NCBI RefSeq assembly: GCF_010993745.1
Contig: NZ_WOTN01000001.1
Coordinates: forward strand, 2,731,235 to 2,795,234
Source of the DNA: Fodinicola acaciae
Lineage (GTDB): Bacteria > Actinomycetota > Actinomycetes > Mycobacteriales > HKI-0501
Direction of reading: 5' to 3'
DNA: 64,000 nt
Part shown: one piece after another, positions 24,173-33,811 of the stretch
Layout: each line of letters opens with the position of its first letter
Position numbering within the stretch: position 1 is the stretch's first letter
The notes under the pieces: model-generated
The model's input: only the letters and a program-made list of their open reading frames with translations
Databases searched by the model: none
Told to the model about the DNA's origin: nothing
Program-made: the position numbers and the translations under genes

Positions 24173-24739
24173 ATGCGAAAACTGGTAGTTCAGCAGTGGG
24201 TGACCGTTGACAACATCGCAGCCGAGGACGACGGCGGGCTCAGCTTTGTCACGGCGGAGCCCTTTTCTGAGAAGACCGACCCGGCGTACAAGGCAAGCGT
24301 GATGGGATTCATCGACTCGGTTGACACGATGATCCTGGGCGCGAACACGTACGCGATGTCCAACGGCTACTGGCCCAACGCCAAGGAGCAGGGTGAGTAC
24401 GGCCAGAAACTCAACGATCTGACCAAATTCGTCGCCTCCTCGACACTGAACGAGGCCCCATGGGGTGAGTTCCCCGCCGCGACGGTGACCAAGGACCCGG
24501 CTGCCACCGTCCGGGAACTGAAGGCCGATGACGGCAAGGACATCTGGCTGTGGGGCAGCCTGACTCTCATGCACTCGTTGCTGGATGCCGGGCTCGTCGA
24601 CGAAGTGCGGCTGTTGGTCTGCCCGGTCTCACGCGGCACCGGGACGCGCGTCTTCGAGGATCGACACGACCTCAAGCCGGAAGAGGCGACACTGTTCACC
24701 AACGGCATCACACTCTTGCGCTACGAGATCGACAAGTAA
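24173..24739 (+). CDS. dihydrofolate reductase-like protein (RibD C-terminal family)
   Basis: This 188-aa protein has the RibD-C/DHFR-like fold: RKLVVQQWVTVDNIAAED, the MILGANTYAMSNGYW stretch, and the NADPH-binding DIWLWGSLTLMHSLLDAGLVDEVRLLV. Stand-alone proteins of this type reduce unidentified substrates. AAAGGAG precedes the ATG. A strong hairpin follows the gene, so it is probably monocistronic. Confidence 0.9.
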   Translation: MRKLVVQQWVTVDNIAAEDDGGLSFVTAEPFSEKTDPAYKASVMGFIDSVDTMILGANTYAMSNGYWPNAKEQGEYGQKLNDLTKFVASSTLNEAPWGEFPAATVTKDPAATVRELKADDGKDIWLWGSLTLMHSLLDAGLVDEVRLLVCPVSRGTGTRVFEDRHDLKPEEATLFTNGITLLRYEIDK

Positions 24740-24767
24740 ACCAGGAGAAATCAGCAGGACCGATAAC

Positions 24768-24804
24768 GCCGTGGCCAGCCGACCCTTTGTCGGCTGGCCA
24801 CGGC
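24768..24804 (+). terminator. hairpin terminator, 15-bp stem
   Basis: Arms 24768-24782 and 24790-24804 pair perfectly (GCCGTGGCCAGCCGA and its complement) around a 7-nt loop, 28 bp after the RibD-like stop. A GGACCG/CGGTCC outer pair can extend it. There is no U-tract, as is common in actinomycetes. Confidence 0.8.
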
Positions 24805-24935
24805 GGCGGTCCCGGCTCTGCGCGTAGGAGCTGCTGGCCCGCGACCTGGCCCGGCGGGCGTACGTTGGCACGCCACGCAACGTCCCGATCGGTTTCACCT
24901 GGAACGACCACGACGGTGCCGGTTGGCGAGGATGG

Positions 24936-26447
24936 TCAGTGCCGCGCGATCCGCTGCGCCTCGTTCAACGGCTGCCCGGCGCTGCGCGTGATCACCAGCG
25001 CGGACACGAGGAACCCGAGAAATGACAGGCCGGCGGCGAGATAGAAGGCGAGCTGGAACCCGGCCAGCAGTGCCTCCGGCGCCGGGGCACGTACGGCTGT
25101 CTGGTCGCCGGCGCGAGCGAACGCGGCGGTCGACAGGACGGCCAGTCCGAGAGCGCCGCCGACCTGGTTCGTACTGGTCACCAGGCCGGACGCGAGCCCC
25201 AGCTCGCCTTCGCCACTCAGATCCTGGGTCGTGGCGGTCACCGAACTGACCAGCAGCGTTCCCAACCCGACGCCGGCGAGCAGTGCCGGTCCCAGTACGT
25301 CGATCCAATAGCTGCCGGCCAGGTGGACCTGCGCCAGCCAGAGCAGCGCGGCCACCAGGAGCCCGAACCCCGCCATCAGCAGCGGCTTGAAGCCGAGTGT
25401 GGTGACCAGCCGAGCGGACATCCCGGCGGAGACCATGACCGCGATCGCGAACGGCAGGAACGCGACCCCGTTCTGGACGGCGCTGAAGGCAAGCACCTGT
25501 TGGAGATACAGGGAAAGGAAGAAAAACGTGCCGAGCATCGTACTTGCCAGCAACAGCGCGCAAATCGCGCCGCCGGTCACGTTGCGCCGCGCGAAGACGC
25601 CGAGTGGGACCAGCGGCGCGGGATGCCTGGACTCGACCAGTACGAAGGCGACCAGAAGGATCGTCGCCGCGGCCAGCGGTGACAGAGTCCACGGTGAACC
25701 CCAGCCGTACTGGTTGGAGTCGACGATGCCCAGGATCAGCAGCCCGATGCCGGCCGTAACGGTGACAGCTCCCCAGGGATCGAGCGAGGCACGCGTCGGC
25801 GAACGGGTGGCACTCACGCGGCGCAGGGTGAGGACGGCCACCACGATCAGGACCGGCACGTTGACCAGGAACACCCAGCGCCAACTGAGCGAGCTGGTCA
25901 GCACGCCGCCGAGCAACACACCGGTAGCGCCCGCGAAACCGGATATCCCGCCCCACACACCAAATGCGCGGGCGCGGGCCGGGCCGGTGAAGGTCGCCGT
26001 GAGGATGGCCAGCGCCGAGGCCGACATCAGGGCCGCGCCGACGCCCTGGACGATTCGCGAGACGACGAGCATGCCGGAGCTCGCCGCAAGACCACAGGTC
26101 AGCGACGCCGCGCCGAACACCGCCAGGCCGGTCAGGAAGACCGTGCGCCGTACGAACAGGTCGGACGCACGACCGGCCAACAGCAGGAGTCCGCCGAAGG
26201 TCAGCAGATATCCGTTGAGCGCCCACTGCAGACCGGCACCGGTGAATCCGAGCTCGGCCTGGATGGACGGCAGCGCGATGTTGACGATCGTGTCGTCCAG
26301 GACGCACATGAACTGCGCCAGGCACAACAGGACCAACACGATCCAGTCCTGTGCCCGGGTCCTCGCCTGTTTCACGGACGCCGCGGAGCGGGATCCGCGA
26401 CGATTCTTCGAAGGAACGCTCTTGTCAAGGTCGGGTAGGTGGGTCAC
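24936..26447 (-). CDS. MFS drug-efflux transporter, DHA2 (14-TM) family
   Basis: The 503-aa product shows the EmrB/QacA pattern with about 14 helices. Motif D1-like AQFMCVLDDTIVNIALPSIQ ends the first helix, GRASDLFVRRTVF is motif A after helix 2, and GVGAALMSASALAIL with RARAFGVWGGISGFAGATGVLLGG is motif C. These are proton-driven multidrug or antibiotic exporters. The start is GTG. It is transcribed away from the AraC-family gene, which probably regulates it. Confidence 0.92.
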   Translation of the reverse strand: MTHLPDLDKSVPSKNRRGSRSAASVKQARTRAQDWIVLVLLCLAQFMCVLDDTIVNIALPSIQAELGFTGAGLQWALNGYLLTFGGLLLLAGRASDLFVRRTVFLTGLAVFGAASLTCGLAASSGMLVVSRIVQGVGAALMSASALAILTATFTGPARARAFGVWGGISGFAGATGVLLGGVLTSSLSWRWVFLVNVPVLIVVAVLTLRRVSATRSPTRASLDPWGAVTVTAGIGLLILGIVDSNQYGWGSPWTLSPLAAATILLVAFVLVESRHPAPLVPLGVFARRNVTGGAICALLLASTMLGTFFFLSLYLQQVLAFSAVQNGVAFLPFAIAVMVSAGMSARLVTTLGFKPLLMAGFGLLVAALLWLAQVHLAGSYWIDVLGPALLAGVGLGTLLVSSVTATTQDLSGEGELGLASGLVTSTNQVGGALGLAVLSTAAFARAGDQTAVRAPAPEALLAGFQLAFYLAAGLSFLGFLVSALVITRSAGQPLNEAQRIARH

Positions 26448-26528
26448 ACCATCAACGCAACACCACGCCAGTCAGACGATCCATCGGCAGAACTCCGAGA
26501 TACCTTTGCGATCGTCTACCTTGATGGC

Positions 26529-27488
26529 GTGGACGTACTCAGCGACCTCCTGTCCCGCGCTCAAGCCACCGACGCGCAGGTGCGGCAGCTCATCCATCCA
26601 CCACCGTGGTCGATGACGTACGCCGACGCGCCGACGCTCACGATCATCGCGACGCTCGGCGGCCCCGCCACGATCCGGCTCGCCGGGCATGCCGGATCAC
26701 CGACGGACCTGAGGGCCGGCGACGTGGCGCTCATCAGCAAGACACCGCGCTACACGATCGCCGACAGTGCCGACACACCCGAACAGTACGTCATCCACAA
26801 GGGCCGCAAATACCTCGCCGGAGCAGGCGACGTACCAGCGGACCACGCGAACATCAGCACGCGAACGTACGGTCTTGCTGAGGACACCGCGGGCGCGACG
26901 ATCCTGCTCCGCGGCGCGTACAACCTCCACGGTGCGGTCACCGACCGCCTCCTGGCGATGCTTCCACCACTCGCGGTCATAGCGGCCGAGCCCCGCACCA
27001 CCCCGGTGCTCGAGCTGCTCACCCGAGAAACCCGCCTGGACGAACCCGGCCAGGATGCCGTCCTACGGCGCCTGCTCGACCTGCTCCTCGTCCTCGCCCT
27101 CCGCGCGTGGTGCGCTCGCGCCGAACCCACCCTGCCCGCATGGTGCCGTGCTCTGTCGGATCCAGCCATCGGCGACGCGCTCCAGCTCCTGCACGAGCAC
27201 CCCGCACACCCGTGGACCGTCGACGATCTCGCCGCCAAGACCGGCCTGTCACGCGCCACCTTCGCCGCACGCTTCAGCAAGCTGGTCGGCCAGCCGCCGC
27301 TCACCTATCTCACGAACTGGCGCATGACCATCGCCGCCGACCTGCTCCGAGACACCACCTCCACCGTCGCCGCCGTGGCCAGGACCGTCGGCTACCACGA
27401 CCCGTTCGCCTTCAGCGTCGCGTTCAAACGCACCCACAACGCCACCCCATCCACCTTTCGCCAAACCAACCGCGACCGGCTGGGGTGA
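26529..27488 (+). CDS. AraC-family regulator with cupin_6 domain
   Basis: The 319-aa product has an N-terminal cupin_6 ligand domain (VDVLSDLLSRAQATD, QLIHPPPWSMTY, LRAGDVALISK) and a C-terminal AraC double helix-turn-helix (WTVDDLAAKTGLSRATFAARF, VAAVARTVGYHDPFAFSVAFKR). I placed the start at the GTG at 26529 because it matches the family's MDxLSDLL beginning. Extending to 26439 would overlap the divergent efflux gene. TACCTT lies 12 nt before it, so a leaderless transcript is possible. Confidence 0.88.
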   Translation: MDVLSDLLSRAQATDAQVRQLIHPPPWSMTYADAPTLTIIATLGGPATIRLAGHAGSPTDLRAGDVALISKTPRYTIADSADTPEQYVIHKGRKYLAGAGDVPADHANISTRTYGLAEDTAGATILLRGAYNLHGAVTDRLLAMLPPLAVIAAEPRTTPVLELLTRETRLDEPGQDAVLRRLLDLLLVLALRAWCARAEPTLPAWCRALSDPAIGDALQLLHEHPAHPWTVDDLAAKTGLSRATFAARFSKLVGQPPLTYLTNWRMTIAADLLRDTTSTVAAVARTVGYHDPFAFSVAFKRTHNATPSTFRQTNRDRLG

Positions 27489-27518
27489 CCGTGAGCTGGT
27501 GACTGTCGACGGTCAAAG

Positions 27519-27539
27519 GGCCGGCATTATATTCCGGCC
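27519..27539. terminator. short hairpin with TATAAT-like loop
   Basis: GGCCGG (27519-27524) pairs with CCGGCC (27534-27539) around the A/T-rich loop CATTATATT, 31 bp after the AraC stop. It may end that transcript. The loop also contains a TATAAT-like word on the minus strand. Confidence 0.45.
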
Positions 27540-27631
27540 TGCTCGCGACACTTCGGGCCTTGATTGTCCGGCTACGCCGACGGGCGGGATCTTAACGAGA
27601 TCCATACAGCGTCGCGGCTGCGGCCGACTTT

Positions 27632-29695
27632 ATGCTCCCTGACGTGCCGACACCCACGTCGTGGATCAAGCGGGCGGTGCTCGGCCGCCCCTTTCGCAGC
27701 GACTCACTGAGCGAGACGTTGCTGCCCAAGCGGATCGCGCTGCCGATTTTCGCCAGCGACCCGCTGTCGTCGGTCGCGTACGCGACACAGGAGATCCTGC
27801 TGATCCTGAGCCTGGGCGGGCTGGCTTTTCTTTACCTGGCACCGTGGGTCGGTCTCGCGGTGGTCGTCCTGCTGGCCGTCGTGGTGCTGTCCTATCGGCA
27901 GGTGGTCAAGGCCTATCCCGGCGGCGGCGGCTCGTACACGGTCGCCACCCGCAATCTGGGCCGCTCGGCGGGTCTGGTGGTCGCCGCGGCGCTGCTGGTG
28001 GACTACATCATGACGGTGGCGGTGTCGGTCGCGGCCGGTGTCGACAACATCATTTCCGCGATCCCGCAGCTGAACCCGTACCGGGTCGGCATCAACATCG
28101 CCTTTATCGTTCTTTTGACCGCGATGAACCTGCGTGGTGTCCGCGAGTCAGGCCGGGCGTTCGCGGTGCCGACGTACGCGTTCGTCGTCGGGGTGATGGT
28201 GATGATCGTCGTCGGCCTGGCCCGTACGGCCATTGGCCACGCGCCGGTCGCCGAAAGCGCCGGCTACACGATCCGGCCGGAGTACGTGGGGCTCAGCAGC
28301 CTGGCGCTGGTTTTCCTGATATTGCGAGCGTTCTCGTCCGGGTGCACGGCGCTGACCGGCGTCGAGGCGATCTCCAACGGCGTACCGGCCTTCCGCAAGC
28401 CGAAAAGTCTGAACGCCGCGCGCACCATGACCGCGATGGGGCTGCTGTCCATCGCCATGTTCGCCGGCATCACCTTGCTGGCGATGATCGCGCACGTACG
28501 GATCGCCGAAAACACCTGCGATCTGGGCGGTTTCGCCGGCAACTGCCACACCGAGGCGCAGCGTACGGTCATCGCGCAGATCGCCGCATCGGTGTTCGGC
28601 GGCGACAGCAACGTGTTCTTCTACTACATCCAGGCCACCACGGCGCTGATCCTCATCCTGGCCGCCAACACCGCCTTCAACGGATTCCCGTTGCTGGGTT
28701 CGATCCTGGCCCAGGATCGCTACATGCCGCGGCAACTACACACCCGCGGCGACCGATTGGCTTTCTCCAACGGAATCATCGCGCTGGCCGGCATCGCCGG
28801 TCTGCTGATCTACGTGTTCGACGGCTCCACGACCCGGCTGATCCAGCTCTACATCGTCGGCGTTTTCACCTCGTTCACCCTGTGTCAGGCCGGAATGGTG
28901 CGGCACTGGACCCGCGAGCTCAGGACCGCGGCCACCGCCGCCGACCGGGTGCGGATCCAGCAGTCGCGCGTCATCAACGCGGTCGGCGCGTGTTTCACCG
29001 GCATCGTCCTGATCGTCGTGATGGCAACGAAGTTCCTCAACGGCGCGTACCTCGTGGTGATCGCCATCCCGCTGCTCTATCTGATGATGCGCGGCATCCA
29101 CCGGCACTACACCCGCGTACGGCAGGAACTCGCGCCGGACAAGACCAGCACCGTTCTCCCCAGCCGCGTACACGCGTTGGTACCGGTCTCCACCCTGCAC
29201 AAACCGACCCTTCGCGCGATCGCGTTCGCGCGCGCCACCCGACCCGACACGTTGACCGCGATCACGGTGAACGTCGACCCGGCGACCACCGACGAACTTC
29301 GCCGGAAATGGCAGGAAAACAACATCCCCGTCACACTGACCGTGATCGACTCGCCGTACCGGGAGATCACTCGTCCACTGGTCGAATACGTGAAAAACGT
29401 ACGACGACAAAGTCCGCGTGACGTGGTCTGCGTCTACATTCCCGAATACGTCGTCGGCCACTGGTGGGAACACTTGCTGCACAACCAAAGTGCGCTGCGG
29501 CTGAAAGGCCGGCTGCTGTTCGAACCCGGCGTGATGGTCACCAGCGTGCCCTGGCAACTGGACTCCATCGCCACCCGGCCACGCCGGCCCGAACGCAGCC
29601 CCGGCGACATCCGCCGCGGCATCCCCGAACCGGCCCGGCCACTGTTCGAGCCGGAAAAAACGCCCACCAGCAAGATCAGGACCTCGGCTAACTGA
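27632..29695 (+). CDS. APC-superfamily permease, KimA-like potassium transporter
   Basis: The 687-aa product has about 12 helices and a cytoplasmic C-terminal domain of about 180 residues. The N terminus carries FRSDSLSETLLPKRIALPIF and ASDPLSSVAYATQE, the pattern of KimA/YdaO-type high-affinity potassium importers rather than amino-acid permeases. KAYPGGGGSYTVATRNLG is also typical. KimA is c-di-AMP-controlled in Bacillus. I saw no c-di-AMP riboswitch in the 140 bp upstream of this gene. The start is the ATG at 27632; a GTG at 27644 is an alternative. Confidence 0.85.
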   Translation: MLPDVPTPTSWIKRAVLGRPFRSDSLSETLLPKRIALPIFASDPLSSVAYATQEILLILSLGGLAFLYLAPWVGLAVVVLLAVVVLSYRQVVKAYPGGGGSYTVATRNLGRSAGLVVAAALLVDYIMTVAVSVAAGVDNIISAIPQLNPYRVGINIAFIVLLTAMNLRGVRESGRAFAVPTYAFVVGVMVMIVVGLARTAIGHAPVAESAGYTIRPEYVGLSSLALVFLILRAFSSGCTALTGVEAISNGVPAFRKPKSLNAARTMTAMGLLSIAMFAGITLLAMIAHVRIAENTCDLGGFAGNCHTEAQRTVIAQIAASVFGGDSNVFFYYIQATTALILILAANTAFNGFPLLGSILAQDRYMPRQLHTRGDRLAFSNGIIALAGIAGLLIYVFDGSTTRLIQLYIVGVFTSFTLCQAGMVRHWTRELRTAATAADRVRIQQSRVINAVGACFTGIVLIVVMATKFLNGAYLVVIAIPLLYLMMRGIHRHYTRVRQELAPDKTSTVLPSRVHALVPVSTLHKPTLRAIAFARATRPDTLTAITVNVDPATTDELRRKWQENNIPVTLTVIDSPYREITRPLVEYVKNVRRQSPRDVVCVYIPEYVVGHWWEHLLHNQSALRLKGRLLFEPGVMVTSVPWQLDSIATRPRRPERSPGDIRRGIPEPARPLFEPEKTPTSKIRTSAN

Positions 29696-29711
29696 TCCTG
29701 CCGGATCCGAG

Positions 29712-31748
29712 ATGTTCTGGCAGAGTTGGACCATGTGCTGCCACGAGACCACCACACTCGACCTGCCCGCCGAGGTTATCGAGGCGCTGGCACATTATCG
29801 GCGGCTGCGGGACCGGATCGGCTGGGATTGGGGCGACGAGGCGATGCCGGATGTCTTCCGGTGGGCCCGGTTCTCCCTGCTGGGGCCGTTCTTCGATGCG
29901 CTCGAACGAACCGGCGGCGACTCGGCGGCGGCGGTCCGCCAGTTGATCGGCGACGAGGTCCCGGCCGGAGTCGTGGTGGTCACCGTGAGCGAGTCCGGCG
30001 CCCTGGCCGCCCGCCGTGGAGCGGCGCGCCCGGTGATCGCCGGCCATCGGCGGCAGATCGACGTCATCGTCGATTCGGCTCTGGATCGGGAAATCTCGCT
30101 CGTCGTCGCCGGACAGGACGTGACGGTCGCACCTCGGGGAGCGGCGATCGTCGTGACGGACGTGCACGACGCCTTCGACCTCCGGTTCGGCGAGGTGCGG
30201 CTGGAGGTGACAGACGCCGTTCGGCCGTGCGAGGCGGCCGAGTTGCGGTTGTCGGCGTCTGGGTGTGCTCGCTGGTCTGTCGTCGACTCGACCGGTGGGG
30301 CCTGGTTTCCGGACGGGGTCCTGCGGAAATGGGACATCCACCATCGGCCGTTCTTTCACGCCGACACCGTGACGCTTGCCGTACCGGCCGATGACCTGCG
30401 GGTCGCCTGCACGCGCGGGCTGGAGTTCGACCGGACCGAGTTCGAGGTCCGTCCCGAGGCGGGACGGACTGTCACGGTGGAATGCGAGCCGTCCCGGCTG
30501 ATCGACCCGGCGGCGGACGGATGGTACGGCGGCGACCTGCACGTCCACCAGAACTACAGCGGCGATCTGGTGTGCCATCCGCTCGACGCCGCGCGGATGC
30601 AGGCCGGCGAGGGCCTGCACCTGATGAACCTGGTGGCGGGAAACTTCTCCGGCGCCCATGTCTATGACCGCGAAATGCTGGAAAGTTTCGCCGGCGCGGA
30701 CCTGCCCTTCTCGTCTGCGGACGCCGTCGCGCGGATGGGTGTGGAATACCGCAACAACCTGCTCGGTCATGTCCACGGTCTCGGCGTGACCGCGCCCCCG
30801 AAGCGGTATTTCTCCGGGTTCGACGGCACCGAACATCCCGACGACTGGCCGCCGAACAAAGCCGCCTGCGAGGAGCTGCGGTCGCTGTCGGCGACCGTCG
30901 GCTACGCGCATCCGTCCAACTCGGCATTTCCCGACGACTGGTCGACCGACCGGTTCTTCAGCTTTCCGCGGTCGGTGGAGGCACGGGAGCTGGTCGCCGA
31001 CGCCGCGCTCGGTGTCGTCGACTCGGTGGACGTACTGTCGCCGCTCATGCACGAGGGTGCCATTTTCCTTTACCATCGCCTGCTTTCCTGCGGCATCCGG
31101 CTGGCCGCGACGGCTGGTACGGACGTGTTCCTGTCGTTCTCGCACGGTCCGGTCGTCGCGTCCAACCCGCCCGGCTGGGCGCGGGTCTATGCCAAACTCG
31201 ATGACGAGCCGCTCTCGGTCGAGGCCTTCCAGCAGGCGATCCGGGCCGGTCGTACGATCGTGACCAACGGTCCATGGCTGACTTTCGCCGTGAACGGACA
31301 CGGTCCTGGTGAGGTCCTGGAGCTCTCTTCTGGCGACCGCCTGGACATGACCGCCGCGGTCACCGGCGTGGGTGTGGAGGAGATGACGATCGTCGGCCCG
31401 GACGGCGTGTTGGCCAGCGGAGCGCCGGGTGAGCTGGCCTTCACGTCCACAGTGGACGGACCGGGATGGTATGCCGCGATCGCCCGCGGTCCAGGCCATC
31501 CGAACACGCTGGACAGCAGCGTCCTCGCGCACACCTCGCCGGTATACGTCGATGTCGGCGGCCGCCGCGTCGGCCGGCTCGCCGACGCCCGCTGGTGCCT
31601 GGACTTTCTCGACACTCTGCAGGCGTTCGTCGCCGAGCACGGCAACTTCGCGCCCTCGACACGGGCCGAGCGGTTCGGTGATCTGGTCGCCGTGCTGGAT
31701 GACGCCCGGACGTACTACCGTTCGGTTCTGCGGACCGCGGATCGGTGA
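29712..31748 (+). CDS. CehA/McbA-type metallohydrolase (PHP-like)
   Basis: This 678-aa protein has a central PHP-like metal-binding core: WYGGDLHVHQNYSG (HxH near 278-280), YAHPSN, and LAATAGTDVF with a metal Asp. The N-terminal ~250 residues and C-terminal ~150 residues are beta-rich accessory domains. CehA and McbA hydrolyse carbaryl-type esters, but most relatives are phosphoesterase-like with unknown substrates. There is no signal peptide. It begins 16 bp after the permease gene, so the two may be co-transcribed. It is convergent to the nucleoside hydrolase gene. Confidence 0.82.
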   Translation: MFWQSWTMCCHETTTLDLPAEVIEALAHYRRLRDRIGWDWGDEAMPDVFRWARFSLLGPFFDALERTGGDSAAAVRQLIGDEVPAGVVVVTVSESGALAARRGAARPVIAGHRRQIDVIVDSALDREISLVVAGQDVTVAPRGAAIVVTDVHDAFDLRFGEVRLEVTDAVRPCEAAELRLSASGCARWSVVDSTGGAWFPDGVLRKWDIHHRPFFHADTVTLAVPADDLRVACTRGLEFDRTEFEVRPEAGRTVTVECEPSRLIDPAADGWYGGDLHVHQNYSGDLVCHPLDAARMQAGEGLHLMNLVAGNFSGAHVYDREMLESFAGADLPFSSADAVARMGVEYRNNLLGHVHGLGVTAPPKRYFSGFDGTEHPDDWPPNKAACEELRSLSATVGYAHPSNSAFPDDWSTDRFFSFPRSVEARELVADAALGVVDSVDVLSPLMHEGAIFLYHRLLSCGIRLAATAGTDVFLSFSHGPVVASNPPGWARVYAKLDDEPLSVEAFQQAIRAGRTIVTNGPWLTFAVNGHGPGEVLELSSGDRLDMTAAVTGVGVEEMTIVGPDGVLASGAPGELAFTSTVDGPGWYAAIARGPGHPNTLDSSVLAHTSPVYVDVGGRRVGRLADARWCLDFLDTLQAFVAEHGNFAPSTRAERFGDLVAVLDDARTYYRSVLRTADR

Positions 31749-31801
31749 GGCCGGCGCGGGAAACAACGGCGAAACATGTGCGATATGCACGCGTACAGTC
31801 G

Positions 31802-32908
31802 TCAGTGGCGCACCGGGCTGGTCATTTCGCGGACGTAGAGCTCGAAAAACCTGTCGACGTCGATCCGCTGTACGACGCGCGCCGACTGAGTGCCGGTCGG
31901 TGCCAGCGACGGTTGGTATCCGAGCGTACGGCCATAGTCGTAGCCGTAGACGGTGTCGACCTGGACCTTTCGCGTCGATGCCGAGGTGACCAGCGTCGGA
32001 TCGAGGAAGATGCCGGAGGTCAACGCGTCATAGACATACTCGGTTTTGTTGGGATCCTTGGCAAATCCGGGGCCTTGCAGATCGCGAAACTCCTGCGTGA
32101 TCGGCGTCGCCGGAGCGCTCGCGATGCGATCGTACTGGGCCTTGCCGTAAAGCACGGTGTCCGTCACGTCGAGCGGCACGATCGTCTGTTGCGGAAATGC
32201 CGCGTTCAGCGCGATGCGGCTGGCTTCCGGGTCGAACCAGACGTTGAACTCCGCCGACGGTCCCTGGTTTCCCGGCACGTCGTACGCGCCACCCATGTAG
32301 ATGACCTGCTTGACCAGCGGCACGATTTCCGGATGCTGCTTGACGGCCAGCGCGATGTTGGTCGCCGGACCGAGGACGAACAGCGTGACCTGGTGCGGGT
32401 TGCGTTTCACCTGGTTCACGATGAAGTCGACGGCCGAGCCGTTCGCCTTGGCCGTGTGTGCATACCCGCGATATGGCGGCGTGGCCAGGTGGCGATAGTC
32501 GGTCGGCCGCTGCCGGCTCCACGCGCCTTTGTACGTGACCTTGCCAAACATCTCGCCCTCGGTCGCCAGCTTGTCCTGCCGGCTGCCCAGGAGCGGATCC
32601 GAGGCACCCTGGTAGACCGGGATGTGCTGCCGGTGCACGAGTTCCAGTTGTTTCAGTGCGTACGCGGTGCCCTCGGCGGCCCAGGTGTTGCCGCTGACCG
32701 TGGTGACGCCGAGAATGTCGGCGCCTCCCTGCAGCAACAGATAAAGCGCTTGCGAGTCGTCGTTGAGCTGGCCGAAATCGGTGTCGAAGATGACTTTCTG
32801 GCCGGCGGCGCTCGGCGCCGCCGGAGCCGACGTGGCCGGAGCGGCGGCCGCGATGGCGGTGGCGCTCAGGGCCGCGGAGATCCCCAGAAAGATACGGTTG
32901 AATCGCAT
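31802..32908 (-). CDS. secreted nucleoside hydrolase (IunH-like)
   Basis: The 368-aa product has a Sec signal peptide (MRFNRIFLGISAALSATAIA, cleavage near residue 28). The nucleoside-hydrolase metal loop is DTDFGQLNDD (42-51), the DTDxGxDxDD form with one Asp replaced by Leu. Later motifs are VLGPATNIALAV and the substrate-facing AEFNVWFDPEASRIAL. The family splits the N-glycosidic bond of ribonucleosides to ribose and base. Export means the sugar would be released outside the cell. It is the last gene of the operon headed by LacI, 30 bp after ribokinase. Confidence 0.9.
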   Translation of the reverse strand: MRFNRIFLGISAALSATAIAAAAPATSAPAAPSAAGQKVIFDTDFGQLNDDSQALYLLLQGGADILGVTTVSGNTWAAEGTAYALKQLELVHRQHIPVYQGASDPLLGSRQDKLATEGEMFGKVTYKGAWSRQRPTDYRHLATPPYRGYAHTAKANGSAVDFIVNQVKRNPHQVTLFVLGPATNIALAVKQHPEIVPLVKQVIYMGGAYDVPGNQGPSAEFNVWFDPEASRIALNAAFPQQTIVPLDVTDTVLYGKAQYDRIASAPATPITQEFRDLQGPGFAKDPNKTEYVYDALTSGIFLDPTLVTSASTRKVQVDTVYGYDYGRTLGYQPSLAPTGTQSARVVQRIDVDRFFELYVREMTSPVRH

Positions 32909-32938
32909 GGCTCTCCCCTTTTTTCGGACTGGGGCAGG

Positions 32939-33811
32939 TCAACTGCCCAGGAGTTGCCGGATGTCCATAGCGGTCGGAAAGGACTCCTGCGCACCGGCCC
33001 GCCGGACGGCCAGCGAACCGGCCGCCATCCCCCATCGGACCGCTTCGCGCAGGCTGTCGCCGGCGGTCAGCCGCGCGGCGAGTACGCCGACGAACGCGTC
33101 GCCGGCGCCGGTCGTGTCGACGACATCGGCCGGAATCGCTGGTAGTTCCAGTGTTTCGCCGGCATCTGTGAGCACCGCGCCGGCCGCACCGATCGTGGTG
33201 ATGACAGCGCCGACACCGCGATCGAGCAAAGCCGCGTGCGCCGCACGTACGTCGAAACCCGGACCGACCACGCCCAGTTCGTGTTCGTTGACAACGAGAA
33301 CGTCGCACTGCGCGAGCAACGAGTCGGGCAGCGGTTGGGCCGGCGCCGCGTTCAGTACGAAGGTGCCGGTGCACTCCGATGCCGCTCGTTCGACAACTGC
33401 CAGCGGGATTTCCAGCTGGCATAACGTAACGCCGTCCGACGACAGGGATTGCCCGTCGTCCCAGTGAGCGTTCGCGCCGGGCACGACAATGATCGAATTG
33501 TCGTCCGGCGTGACGGTGATCCAGGCGCTGCCGGTCGGCACGTCCGTGACCGTACCGACGCCGGCCACATCCACCCCGCGGTCGGCGAGCCGTTGTTTCG
33601 CCTTTTCGCCGTCGCTGTCGGCGCCGACCCGGCCGACCATCCGGACGGCGGCGCCGGCCAGCCGAGCGGCCACCGCCTGGTTGGCGCCTTTTCCGCCGAG
33701 CCCGGTGCGCACCTCCCGGCCGGCGATGGTTTCGCCCGGTGCCGGGAAAAAGTCGGCTCGTACGGCGTGGTCGACGTTGACCGAGCCGATCACCACGACC
33801 TGATCAGGCAT
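32939..33811 (-). CDS. rbsK: ribokinase (PfkB family)
   Basis: The 290-aa product matches ribokinase in length and motifs: MPDQVVVIGSVNVDHAVRAD, the sugar-binding GGKGANQAVAAARL-type stretch (GLGGKGANQAVA), and the anion-hole/catalytic DTTGAGDAFVGVL with the base Asp near residue 235. It phosphorylates ribose to ribose 5-phosphate after import. Its ATG lies inside the end of the ABC ATPase gene (8-bp overlap). Confidence 0.9.
   Translation of the reverse strand: MPDQVVVIGSVNVDHAVRADFFPAPGETIAGREVRTGLGGKGANQAVAARLAGAAVRMVGRVGADSDGEKAKQRLADRGVDVAGVGTVTDVPTGSAWITVTPDDNSIIVVPGANAHWDDGQSLSSDGVTLCQLEIPLAVVERAASECTGTFVLNAAPAQPLPDSLLAQCDVLVVNEHELGVVGPGFDVRAAHAALLDRGVGAVITTIGAAGAVLTDAGETLELPAIPADVVDTTGAGDAFVGVLAARLTAGDSLREAVRWGMAAGSLAVRRAGAQESFPTAMDIRQLLGS

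Noticed and set aside
24805-24935. Small gene between the RibD-like terminator and the MFS gene
   Set aside because: Frames in both directions are short and lack start signals; the sequence is unremarkable.
27489-27631. c-di-AMP riboswitch before the KimA-like gene
   Set aside because: The 140-bp upstream region lacks the conserved blocks that are plain at 62650-62798.
29694-29707. Terminator GATCC-TGCC-GGATC between the KimA-like and CehA-like genes
   Set aside because: The stem is only five base pairs and lies within 5 bp of the next start; too weak to support.
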